A stretch of 64,000 nt of DNA from positions 578,233 to 642,232 of the forward strand of contig VXBP01002360.1 in NCBI GenBank assembly GCA_013400115.1, read 5' to 3'. Source of the stretch: Rhinopomastus cyanomelas (lineage: Eukaryota; Chordata; Aves; Bucerotiformes; Rhinopomastidae). This document shows, piece by piece, positions 38,401-50,400 of this stretch. The notes beneath the pieces were generated by a model. That model was given only the letters and a program-made list of their open reading frames with translations. It did no database searches and was not told the DNA's origin. Numbering within the stretch: the stretch's first letter is position 1; each line of letters begins with the position of its first letter. Position numbers and translations under genes: made by a program.

Positions 38401-41400
38401 AGATAATTAACATTCAAAATCTACCATTTCATTGGGCTTGTTAATTATAGGCCTGGGTTGGTATTAATTTCTTATCTAAATAACCACAGAATTTAAATCA
38501 GCCTTCCCGTGACTTGCCAGAGCTGGATGTGGAAGCTGCAAGAACACAGTGAAGGAACCATCCAAGGGCTCTTTGCTTGTACAGCTTCTCTATCGGGCAA
38601 TCTCACGTTGCTTTATGACGGAGGTTAGTCGCAAACGGCGATAAAGAGGGATGGATTGGCTCATCCAGGGCGTATCAGCCGGCGATGGGGAACGGGCCAA
38701 AGGCCCCTTGGAGCTCCAGCACCGTGTCTCACCTGCTCTTATCCCAAACAACTGAACGGTTTGATTTCAGTTAAACAAAGAAGCACCAGGCGCCAGCTAT
38801 TATTCACCAGCTTTGCTTCACGCCCGTTTCCTCACCTGGCTTGTTTGGAACCGAGCCCAACTGATCCGCTCCGCAGTCGCTGTTACTCAGCCTTTGGGGC
38901 TGGACTGCTCCCTGTACCCCGAAGCTTCCCCCCGTATCGACAGCAGCGATGCTGTTTTCGTCACCGGGGGGGGGGCATATCTGATAACTGACTAATTCCA
39001 CCCCACTGACTGCAGTGTTTCCGTGGAGGTGCTGCACAGCCGGGCCACGTTCTAGAGCAGTCTGGGAGCTTCCAGCTCGCTGTTGGGTGGAACTGCACGA
39101 AAAGATTCGTGTCAGCGGCGAGGATGTTTGTGGCAAGCGCTGACCCCATATAGGCTCACTCAGGATGTTTACCAGAGCGACGGTTGCCAGGCAGATAAAG
39201 TGCGTTTGGAAGATGCATTAGCTGACTTTTTTTTGCCTGCCCACAGTAACTGCTGAGGAATGAAACGTTATTTCTCATACTTCCTTGTGTCTTGAGTGAC
39301 TCTGTGAATGGTTGATCCATTAGTGGTCCACCCTCACTATTTGTTTTATTAAATTAGTAGCCAGGGAAGTTATCAGATTAAGAGAATGAAGAGTTTTGTA
39401 GAGTCATGGAATGGTTTGGGTTGAAAGGACCTCAGAGATCAACTAGTTCCAACCTCCCTACCGTGAGCGGTGACACATCTCTCACCAGACCAGGTTGCCC
39501 AGATCCTTGTCCAGCCTGACCTTGAACACTTCCAGGGATGGAGCAGCCACAGTTAGACAGTTTAGAAGGAAGCTGGTGGCTGGAGTGCTGTTCCACGTCC
39601 TGTTTGCAGTGTGTGCTTGCTGCAGTAGCACGATAAGGAATACTCATCAGCGTTTGATGGAGAAAGGGGAAAGGAAAAGAGCTTGGCTACCATCTGCATC
39701 CCCTGCCACATCTCTCCTTTTGGTCCTGCAGACCCGCTTGGATCACAGGGATAGCCTGGCTCTGCCGTGGCTTCAGAGCAAGCAGGAAAGTGAGGAAGCC
39801 AAGATCTTATTTGCCTTTTCAGCCCAAATTACCAGGTACCCGAATAGAACCAGGAAGGAGAAACAGCTCTGGCACAGCTTCAAAGAAAGGTCTGGTTTTA
39901 TACCTCTGGATCTGTGGAGAGATGTCTTCACTTTCGCGTCACCACACCCAGCTAAGGACGTGTTGCCTCTATAGCAGATGCTCCTTGCAGCCTGCAGATG
40001 ACTTGAAAAAGCCAGGTGTGCACAGAACTGGGTTTTCCCCCAAAGATCAGCAAAATAATAGCCAACCAACCCCCCCATGGTGGTTTCTTTCTTCCCTGTT
40101 AAAGACTTGGAACATTTGCCTGTGGTAGACTGAAATAGAAGTATGAAATGAAGAAGAGCTTGTACAAGGTTTAAGGTTCCTCAAACCACCTACTTGTGTC
40201 GCAGCCACGTGAGTATTTCCACTTGACTTTCTTAGCTTGTTCTCTCTTATTTTATGAGAAGCAATTCATCAGGCTTCCAGATCAACGGCCGTTTCAAACT
40301 GAAAAGCGAGACCCTGCGTTTGTTTTATTCGAGTATCCGCAAGGGATCCTTCCAAGCCCCGAGATAAGGCTCATTCCCACTCAATCAGGAAATCTCTTCC
40401 CAATAAATCACTGTAGGTTTCCCAGCTTGGCAGTACCCCAAGGGAACTATTTCCTCTGAGGGCTCCCAAGGCTCTGCAAAGCCTGACTTCCACTGTTGCT
40501 GTCTGGAGAGGCTTCGCTTAGGGTGGAAGTGGTTCGTTTCCAGGTTTGTTTCTCTATTTTCAGTGGAATTTGTGGTTGAACAGAGCTAAAATACCCTAAG
40601 TGGGAGAACAGGAAGGTGTCATCCAGCCACTTAAATAACTCCACAGGTTGCTCCGTCCTCGGTGTCTTTTGGTGGTGCTGGTGGAGGAGCACAGCTTTGC
40701 TTAACTCGTGCCTACAATTTGCCTTCTGAATTTTGATCGGGGTGTAATCATCCCGGTGCAGAGCCCAGTTTTCCTTTCCCCATCAGGCCCGGAGGGATTC
40801 CGGGATAGGTGTGTTGTAACGATGTCGACACGTGTCTATTAGCCACTGCGGCCGGGATTAATGACTCATCTTACATAAGCCAGCAAACAGCTGTCCAGTG
40901 GTTTTTATCACTACTGACCTGGGCCTTGGTCCAACTTGTGACATCAAGGTGGAAGCTTCTGAATCCCATCACAGTTGTCTGGGCTGCGAGCTGCTAGTGA
41001 ATGGTTTGACCGAGGAGATGGTGGAATGGTCAGTGAATAACGATGCCACCCAGGCCCATGGGCACTGTAGTGTGTTAGGTAGTAACCAAGTGACACTTGG
41101 TTGTGCAGTTTTCCCAGGTGTGAGAGTGGTGATAACTGGGTGCAATGGGTGCCTCCCAGCCTGGCTCCCAGGGGCCCAAGCAGCTCCAGCTGGGTGCAGC
41201 ATGGAACTGGTGGAGTCCTCATCCCTGGAAGAGTTCAAAAAAACACTTAAACTTTTTGGGACATGGTTTAGTGGAGTTGACTGATGGTTGGACTTGCTCT
41301 TTGAGGTCTTTTGCAGCCTTAAGGACTCTGATTCTGTGACCTTGGTTGATCTGTTGACTAAATGTCTGGTGAGTGATGGCCCTGTAGTGGGGCTGGCCTG

Positions 41401-44400
41401 GATGGTCTTTGGAGGTCCCTTCCAACCCTATGATTCTGTTATGCTATATCCTGCTTTAATCGTTAAAACTTTTAAGGCAGATCATGAAAACTGCCTGCAC
41501 CACCAAACTCTGAGCTCAGTCTCCACTTCCAGCCTCCATTTATCACACCCTGGTGACGTGTCACACATCTTGAACCACAAACCGAAAAGCAAAATCCCCC
41601 TGAGAACAGCACACCCCTATTTCCTGGGTGCCATGGCATGCAAGCTGTGGTTTTACCAAGAAGCCTGTTAGCAACCTGGTGTCTCTGTACCTCTCCTGCA
41701 GGGTTCTGTTTAAGGCTGGTGGGGTTCTTTTTTTATCTCCTCTTCCTCTTCGTTTCTGTTTCTGCGTCTCTGTGGTTGTTAAAATAACATTTATATTTGT
41801 TAAAGTACAAGAGAGCTTCCGCCTTGAGGATGAAACCTCTATGGATTGAGTTGAAAACAATGGAAAGAGAGGAGCAGGGCATGAAACACCCATAAAGTGG
41901 ATGAAAAATCTTTATGGAGAATCAGCTCCCATGGGAAGAGCTGGCATGAGTCAGTGTTACTCACGATGTGTAAGGGTTGCAGAACCAGGGTGGAAATGGA
42001 GGTTGCACCTGGCTTCTTCCAGTGACAGCTTCTAACAAGCCTTCAGTATTAATAATCAGGGTGTAGCTCAGGGTCCTTTCATGAAAGAACAATGCTCGTT
42101 GCAGTCAGCGCCACCACACCAGTGGGCTCCAGCTAGCAAACTGGTGCAGAACTGGAAGTAGTGATTTCATCTGTAGAGTATTAATGGAGCCTGCTTTTGG
42201 TACGTGGATGGCAGAGAAGGGCTTGCATGGAGCTGTGGATGCCCCCTCCCTCAAAGTGTTCAGGGCCAGGTTGGATGGGGCTCTGGGCAACCTGGTCTGG
42301 TGAGAGCTGTCGCTGCCCATGGCAGGGGGTTGAAACTAGATGGTCTCTGAGGTCGCTTCCAACACAAACCAGTCTGTGTTCTACAAGCTGCTAGAGACAG
42401 AGAGCCAGAGATCCCAGGAAAGACAGGGAGAAGTGACCTGTGAGAAAGCTAATGTTCTCCATGCTCGTACAGCCCAGTGCAGGCTCAGGGGCATTCCGTG
42501 GCTTTGGCCTGAGTCACCCAAGTCTCATGGTCTGGATGAGCTCCGTGATGATGATGGTTTAGCTTTGTCTAGTACTTTTGGCTGGTTTTTTTAAGAGCTA
42601 TTATTAAACAGTTTTGTCTTTCAGCTGTAGCAAATCATGTGGGTGTCAGGGAAAGATCCTGGCCCATCACCCCCATCTATAGGGACTTGGGGGGCAGAAG
42701 GGAAGGTTTGGGTGCTGATTCCACTCTGAGTCAGCTCCTTTGCAAATTCCACAGAATTGAAGGGATCACTCACGTTCTGCACACAGTGTGAGTTCTGAAT
42801 TGTCTTGTCTCTTGAAACAAAGGGAAAATAACCCATCTTTTGCATAAATGTGTTAGAGGCAGCTAAGGAACCCCAGCACGAATGAAGTGCATTTGGAAGT
42901 GTCTGTGGGAAAAGGCAGGATGTGTGCTTAGGTTTGGCAACCAAGTTTATTCTCTAACTCAACGTTAGTCTGTTGGCTTCAGCAAGGAAAAAAAAACCCA
43001 ACAATTTAAAGTTTGATTTAGTTTGGATCTCATCTTTTATTTGTGACAGGGCTAGAAATGCCTTCATTAATTCAATTAAAGGTCCCCATTGTCTGGATGT
43101 TAAAATATGAGACCATAAAACAGAAAACTCTGGTTTTCCTGACAGCTCTGGGCATTCAGCTCCACATCTGTATTTCACCACTTACTAAACGCGGTAATTG
43201 CTGTCTTCGCAGAGGAGATGCTGGGTTTGTGCAATTTGCTTAGACTGTGGAACGTCCTGTGAGTTGTAGGTGCTGCTGTAGCCCTTTTTCCACCCTCCCT
43301 GCTCCACGAACCGGGTGTCTGTACCGCAGCGATGCTCCAAACGCTTCTAATAGTAGGTGTAGGAGATAACATCAGAATGAAAACAAAGCACGCTGTCTCA
43401 ACATCTAGGGCAACGGGCCAACTCATTGGATGGCCTCGAAACCAGTTTTGAGACGTGGATTGCCACATTTTTTTTTGCCTGGGGTTTCGTGGACGCCCAC
43501 CTGAGCTCCCACACTTGGGCAGAGCGATGCTTCCTGGGAGCTTCAGTCCCTCTGGCTGCATGTGCAGTGCAGTTGGTCAGCACAGGCACAATAGACCTTG
43601 ATACCTCCCACAAGTGTCCTGGGAGGTTCAGCTGCAACCCAAAGTGAGTGGATGTGGAGTCTCCTTCACTGGAGATGTTTAAGACCCACCTGGATGTGTT
43701 CCTGTGTGACTTGGTCTGGATGTCCTGCTGTGGTGGGGGGATTGGACTGGATGGTCTTTTGAGGTCCCTTCCAATCCCTAATGATTCCATGATTCTGTGA
43801 CATGGCATCTGCTTATGTAGGGAGAGTTCTACTGAGTGATGTCCCTGCTTGTTGCAGGGAGATTGGCTGAGATGATCTTTGGAGGTCCCTTCCAACCCTT
43901 TGATTCTGTGATTCTTCAGAAATTAACCTAAAGTTATTGGAAGAGACATTCCCAATAAATCTAATTCCATAATCACTGAGCTTCTTACTTCTAAGTAATC
44001 GAGGAGATCCTTGTGATCTGATCCCCAAATTTAGTTTTAAGTCTTGGGCTTCACGGAGCATGTTAAGTTATTAATTAACTAATTTAGGCCTGTCTTGGTC
44101 TTCAGAGAAGACAGAATTAAGAAGAGATAACTAAAGAGCAGCCTTTTCCCTGTCCAATGAATTTATGTTTAATGCAGCTACCAACAGGACAACTTCCAAA
44201 ATAATGTGAAACTTTTGATACCGAACTTTGAGAGCTGAAGTAGATGGTGGCTGTGAGGGCAGCCCCATCCCACAGCAGTAGTCATGGACCTCATTCTTCT
44301 GTGCGGAGAAGCTACTTGTGTTGTCGTGAGAAACCATCTATTTGGATGTGCAACCCAGTATCCCAGTAGACCAAGCTGGAAGGGACCGCAAGGATCATCC

Positions 44401-47400
44401 AGTCCAACCTTAAATTAAGGAAATCTGGTTTAATGAGCTGGCCCAGCACCCTGCCAAGCTGAACCTTACAACTGTCTCAAGCTGAGGAATCCACCACTTT
44501 CCTGGGAAGACCAGTTGCTCTCACTGTGGAAAAAATTCCCTCTGGAGTCCAACTGGAATCTCCCCAAGAACGACTCGTACCCATCACCCCTGATCTTTTC
44601 TGTGGGACTCCTTATGAAAAATGAGTCTCCATCTTCTTGGCAGTCACCCTGGGACTTGAGGATAAGGTCCCCCTTAAGCTTTTTCTTCTCAAGGCTGAAC
44701 CAAGTCAGCTCTTTCAGCCTTTCTTCAAATGGCAGGGCTTACACTACTTTGATCCTCCTCAGGGCTCTTCTCTGGACCTCTCCAGCCTGTCCACAGTGTT
44801 TTTATGTAGCAGGGACCAACATTCATTGACTCTGTTGGTGACACTCTACTCGTGGTGATGGCTCTTAAGCTCGTGGTGCTGCTCAGTGCAGGGTATGGCT
44901 GCAGAAGGTCTCTAGTCCATCAGCTGTCCCCAGGACCAGTGCTGTGGATGGTTGTCTGGCATAAGGGGAGACACTGGGGCTGTTTCAGAATCACGTGTGA
45001 GAACTCGCCGAGACTATCATCGGTGTCAGTCCGCTAGCTCCACCTCAGACTGTGAAACTCAACCCTGTTGCAAGATGTTAAGTTCTCCAGGAGAGAAAAA
45101 ATGCATTTGTTGACATCCTCTTCCCCACTGGTTCCTCATTCTTGCCTTCAGAACCTCTCATGACAAGGCTGTCATCAGAGACATCTTAATGGAACTGTTT
45201 TTCCCTGCAAGAAAACAGCTGTGGCAGAACAAAGGCATCTGGAGATAACACATCAGTCTGGCATCAGTTTTACCAACTGAGAGCTACGGCCTCGTGGCAT
45301 TCTTTAATAACTAGTGATAATAAATACGTTAAGAGCTGTAATCATCAGGCTTGTTAAACAGCTCTGCAGTGGGTATCAAGCCTGTCTGCATTGAATGTCT
45401 TTGGCAGGACGAGCAGGTGGGAGATATTTTGGGCATTACAGAATCATGGAATTATTGAGGCTGGAAAAGACCTCTAAGGTCATCCAGCCCAGCCAGGACA
45501 TCACATCACCCCACTGGCCAGACCAGGGCACTAAGGGCCACAGCCAGGCTGTCCTTAAAAGCACCTCCAGGCATGGGGACTCCACCACCTCCCTGGGCAG
45601 TCCATTCCAGGCTCTGATCACCCTTCCTACGAGGAGGGGCTTCCTGAGATCCAACCTAACCCTCCCCTGGCTGCTTCAGGCCTTGGCCCTCTCATCCTGT
45701 CGCTAGTTAGATGGGAGAAGAGCCCAAACCCCACCTGACTACAGCCTCCCTTCAGGGAGGGAGAAGGACCCCCTAAGTCTCCTCTTCTCCAGGCTAAACA
45801 ATTCTTTCTGTGGAGAAGCAATCCAAGGAACCCTAACGACTACTTCTGTTGCTTGTGCTATAAATATTTCAGATTGGAGCAGCTTTAGAGCTCCTCTGGA
45901 CAAGCAGTCCAAGTGTTGGACACCTACCTCTGACTAGTGGTTGTCTTCTCATGCACCGTTCAGCCTGGATATGATCTGGTATTTTAACTCCATAGGGAAC
46001 ATGGTTTAGTGGTGGGTCTAATAGAGTATGTAGTTGGACTTGATGACCTGAAAGGTCTTTTCCAACCTAAATGAGTCTGAGGTTCTATGATTTCTGGCCA
46101 TTTCGATAGAAAAACCTCAGTTCCACAGTGAGCAAAAGCAAGTGAAAGAAGCCTTGATGGCTGTTGTTTGCTTTCTCACCTGTGCTTTAGGAGAAAATAG
46201 TCAAGGGAAGAAGTGGCACGAGGGAAGTTGCTTGTTGTTCACATGGGGCTTGTCTGGGTACAGATGCATGGATGGCATTGCAGGACTTGTACGAAAGCAG
46301 TTATTATACGGCGTCTTTTATGTCAAGTAGATGGTTCTGTAGATGCTTGTAGGAGCTAGTAATGGATCCTTGTAATTATCTACAGGGTGGGGGCAGGAGC
46401 ATGAGCTCAGACTCTGCTCTCTGGTGCCCAGTGACAGGACAAGGTGCAACGGGCACAAACTAGAACCTGGGAAGTTCCACTTGAACTCCCATGAGGAGAA
46501 ACTTCTTGTCTCTTAGAGTGACCCAGGATGCCCAGAGACGTTGTGGGTTTTCTGCTTGGGTTCAACACCCCTTAGACACAATCCTGTGGGCACCTGCTGT
46601 GGGTGACCCTGCTCTGGTAGGAGAGTTAGACTAGATGGTCCCCAGAAGTGGGGAAGAAGTTAGGAAGAAGTTCTTTGCTGAGAGAGTGGTTGGGTACTGG
46701 AAGAGGCTGCCCGGGGGGTGGTGGAGTGCCCATCCCTGGAGGTGCTTAAAAACAGAGAAGCTAGAGCACTTGTGGCCTAGGTCTAGGGGTTAAGGAGCTG
46801 TTGGGCTGAGGGCTGGACTTGCTGATCCTGGAGGTCCTTCCCAGCCGGGGTGATTCCATGATTCTGTGATAAATGCTTTGCTCTTTCTCAACAAATCAGT
46901 AGCTGGTTCACGTCAACAGCACCATACATGGCATCATTTCAGGTCTGCAGTAAACCATGAAGTCAGCCAATGTGTAATAGCTTTGTTTTCCTCTTTCCTT
47001 TCCATCACAGAATTCAACGTAAGCTGCAGGTATGGAGGAGTGTTCCATGTTGAGAAAAACGGTCGCTACAGTCTCACGCGATCCGAAGCCGTTGAACTCT
47101 GCCGAGCGCTCAACAGCACCTTGGCAACGCTAGAGCAGTTGAAGAAAGCTCATGAACTTGGATTTGAAACTTGCAGGTAAAGAAATCCTGGAAAGAAAAG
47201 GAAAAATATAACGACAAGTCCATCCAGCCGTGAGGCAGTGTGATAATTAGAGCTGACTTCATGGAGCTGCTAATGAGGTGGCTGTATCAGTCCTTGGGTA
47301 AATGATAGTCTGTGATGAACAAACCATTGTCGTGCTTGTGTGTGTTTGCTCTGGGTCTGGTAATAAATCAGTCCTTGACAGCAAATAGTTTTTACCAATT

Positions 47401-50400
47401 ATCTCTAAATAACCCTAACCTCTTCCAGATAAAATCTAAAGATAACGGAAGATTAAGGTATAAAAGAACTAATTAGGAAGCTGTTCAGATCACCCTGTAT
47501 CACTGTCTAATTGATAAGATAACTACGTGAAAAGTATTTATGGGCTTTGAGGGCAAAGACTGAAGCTGATGTACAGTGGAGGGAGCTCTGCCTCGGCCAG
47601 GAACAGTGAATGGTGTGAGAGGTGACCTCAACATCCCAGTGACAAAGTGGCCACGGTGCTATTTCATTCTGATGCTCTGTGAGTGGAGAAGTTGCAGAAG
47701 ACAGCCATAAAAATGGTTTAAAACACCGAGGTCACGTTGTCGAGTGGCTTAAACACCCGCTGTGATTCATGGTGTACAGGGCAACGACTGTGGGTGATAC
47801 ACGTCCCAGTTCAGGCTGGAATGGCTGCTCACAGAAAACTTTGGCTTCAAAAACTTGAGTGCTAATACAATCGCATACCCTAAAATAATGACTGTTGGAT
47901 GAAACCATTTGCAAGGCTTGTAGTAGAGTCTCTGTTGACCGAAACCTCCTCAAGATGAGATGTTTTCCCCAAGGACTTACTCCTAACTAAATGCCTTAGG
48001 GACACAGATTTCACGTTCTGCAACGTGAGAAGTCTTTTCTGAAGTTGAAACTTAAAGCAGAGTGGAAGAAGGAGAGGAGGGAAAGGTTTCTGCAGTGGGG
48101 AGCAGAGTGGAAGAAGGAGAGGAGGGAAAGGTTTCTGCAGTGGGGAGGAGAAGAGGGAAAGGTTTCTGCAGTGGGGAGCCCAGTGGAAGAAGGAGAAGAG
48201 GGAAGGGTTTCTGCAGTAGGGAGCAGCAGGTTTTCATTAATACTACAGTCCTCCCTAATTCACAGTTTAGCAGAGGGCAGATTTGGATGTGAAAGGCTTG
48301 TGGAGGGGATTCCTTCCTTGCTTCCTTCTGGCCAGCCCTCCCTCCCTCTTACTTTCATAGTTGAGGATAAGGCTAGGCTCTTACCAAGCTTGAGTAGGAG
48401 AGAAGATGATAAACTGTGTATACTCATCAAAGAACGTGTGGAACGGTGAGCGAACGAGGTGACTCAACACCGGCAGGTGATTAATGGATTGGAAAGTGTC
48501 GGTGTCGTGGGTGCAGGTGGAAGCCTGAGTAGAGCAGCTTAATAATTCCTCCTACAAGTGTTGCAGAATTGCCAGTATCTGCAGGTTAAATGTAACTGGG
48601 ATGGGCACCACAGATAAAAAACTGCAAAGCCATGATGTTTAGTCTTCCCTGATAAATTCACTTCTCAAGACACAAACCAAACCCAGCTCCAGCTCTCGAT
48701 ACCATTCTGTCACCCCTCCCAGCTGTGGGATTAATCAGGTGTTGGAGGATTGTGACAGAGCAATAGCACATCGTGCCCTGTGAGCTCAGTTAGATGCAGT
48801 CCTCGCTGGAGTGCGAGAGCTCTGTGCACTGTAGCCGTGTTGTTTGGCTGAGACACTTGGGAAGAATTTGTGAGTGAGTGAATCTGGCGCTCCAGGATTT
48901 TACTGAGCTGTCAGCTTTACAGAAAGGGCCTTACAGTCATCATCTGGATTTGCTCAAGTGCTATGAACAGCCCCAAACACTTCCCTGTGCAGTGTCACCC
49001 AGCAGCACGTTGTGCTCAGAGCCATGGAAACATGACTTCCTTGCAGAGAGAAAGAAGCTGGTCTTCAGGGTCAGATAGTGCAACCTCGCAGTGAATCAGA
49101 AGTGCTGTTGCCCCCCCAGTGCCTCATCCATCATCCTGCTCTGGAACCAACTGTCCTAACTAATCACAGAATCATCAAGGTTGGAAAGGACCTCTAAGAT
49201 CATCAAGTCCAACCTTCAACCCAGTTCCTCCATGAGCTAGTGCCAAAGTGCCACATCTACTCTGCTTTTGAAAATCTGGGAACTCCACCACTTCCCTGGG
49301 CAGCCTGTTCCAAGCTTTAACCACTCTTTCACTGAAGAAATTTTTCTTAATTTCCCATCTGAACTTCCCCTGGTGAAACTTGTGACTCCTTCCTCTGGTT
49401 CTGTCAGCAGTTACTGGGGAGAAGAGGCCAACAGCAGCCTCCCTACAACCTCCTTTCAGGTAGCTGTAAAGGGCAATGAGGTCTCCTCTCCGCCTTTTAT
49501 TCCCAGGCTGAACAACCCCAACTCCCTCAGCCTCTCCCTGCAGGACTTGTTCTCCAATCCCTTCACCTTCAGCTTATTGGCCTCCTGTGTTCTCGTTCCA
49601 ACACCTCAGTGTCTTTCTGACACTGTGATGCCCCAAACTCATGAGATGCTCACTTCATTAAAATGGGTTTAGGTCTGGAAAGCTACGGTGAGAGAGGAAA
49701 ACCCTTCAGACAGAAGAATTCTGCACTTTATAACATCGTGTAAGACGGAACGAATGGCTCCTTTGCAGCCTCTTTGTGTTTGAGGTGTCTAGGAGGTACC
49801 TGCTGTGATACGTAACGGGGTGTGCTTCCCTCTGCTCTTTGCAGGTATGGCTTTGTGGTGGGGCACATCGTTATCCCGCGGATCAATCCCTATCCCCTCT
49901 GCGCTGCAAATCACACCGGCATTTACAAGCTCTCGTCGAACACCACTGGCCGGTACGATGCCTACTGCTACAATGAGACAGGTGTGTGAGTGTGCGCGTC
50001 TTCGTGATGTGTCTTGGGTGTAGACGCACTCACACTAACACAGTCATCTCCTGTTTGAGGCCCTGGAATGAAGGTTTAGTATTTGGGACTATTTTACAAA
50101 GTTCCTAGGGAAGTGTAGGTCGTCTTGTGACGGATGCTGCCGCAGTATTTGAAGATAGAATTCAGTGACTCGAGTTTCCGTGGATCATTACATTCACGGT
50201 GGAAACACAGGTCTTACTGAGAGCTGTAGGCTGACACTGCTGCCACAACAGTGGGGTTGACCCCACTGAAACTGGGTTCGTAAGGCCATTGTAACACAGC
50301 ATGGATGGTAGCTGGTTTCTGGAGTGGTTATGGAATTGGAGACTCTTGTTAGTTGAGAGAACAAGCCTGAAGTGCTCAACTGGAAAGGAACAAAGAGGGA

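Larger units (their letters stand above)
25818..47010 (+). other. CD44: CD44 intron 1 (about 21 kb)
   Basis: It is bounded by a GTAAGT donor and a CACAG acceptor. It holds the poly-C run, the polypurine tract and CR1 pieces listed separately. Stretches longer than 300 bp with no gene and no recognised repeat are 25818-26376, 26409-27761, 28097-28799, 29331-30179, 30593-31811, 32669-35451, 35693-36196, 36537-37101, 38021-39397, 39561-41197, 41443-42224, 42379-43649, 44829-45436. The stretch 38220-38520 is AT-rich, with homeodomain- and GATA-type words, and could be regulatory. Confidence 0.85.
47177..49844 (+). other. CD44: CD44 intron 2
   Basis: It runs from GTAAAG to TTTGCAG. It contains a 45-bp minisatellite (48057-48228) and one long CR1 (49164-49650). 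The remaining sequence is single-copy, with no further feature recognised. Confidence 0.85.

Noticed and set aside
48045..48449. 134-codon open frame in intron 2
   Set aside because: It follows the 45-bp minisatellite and then random sequence; no homology or splice context.
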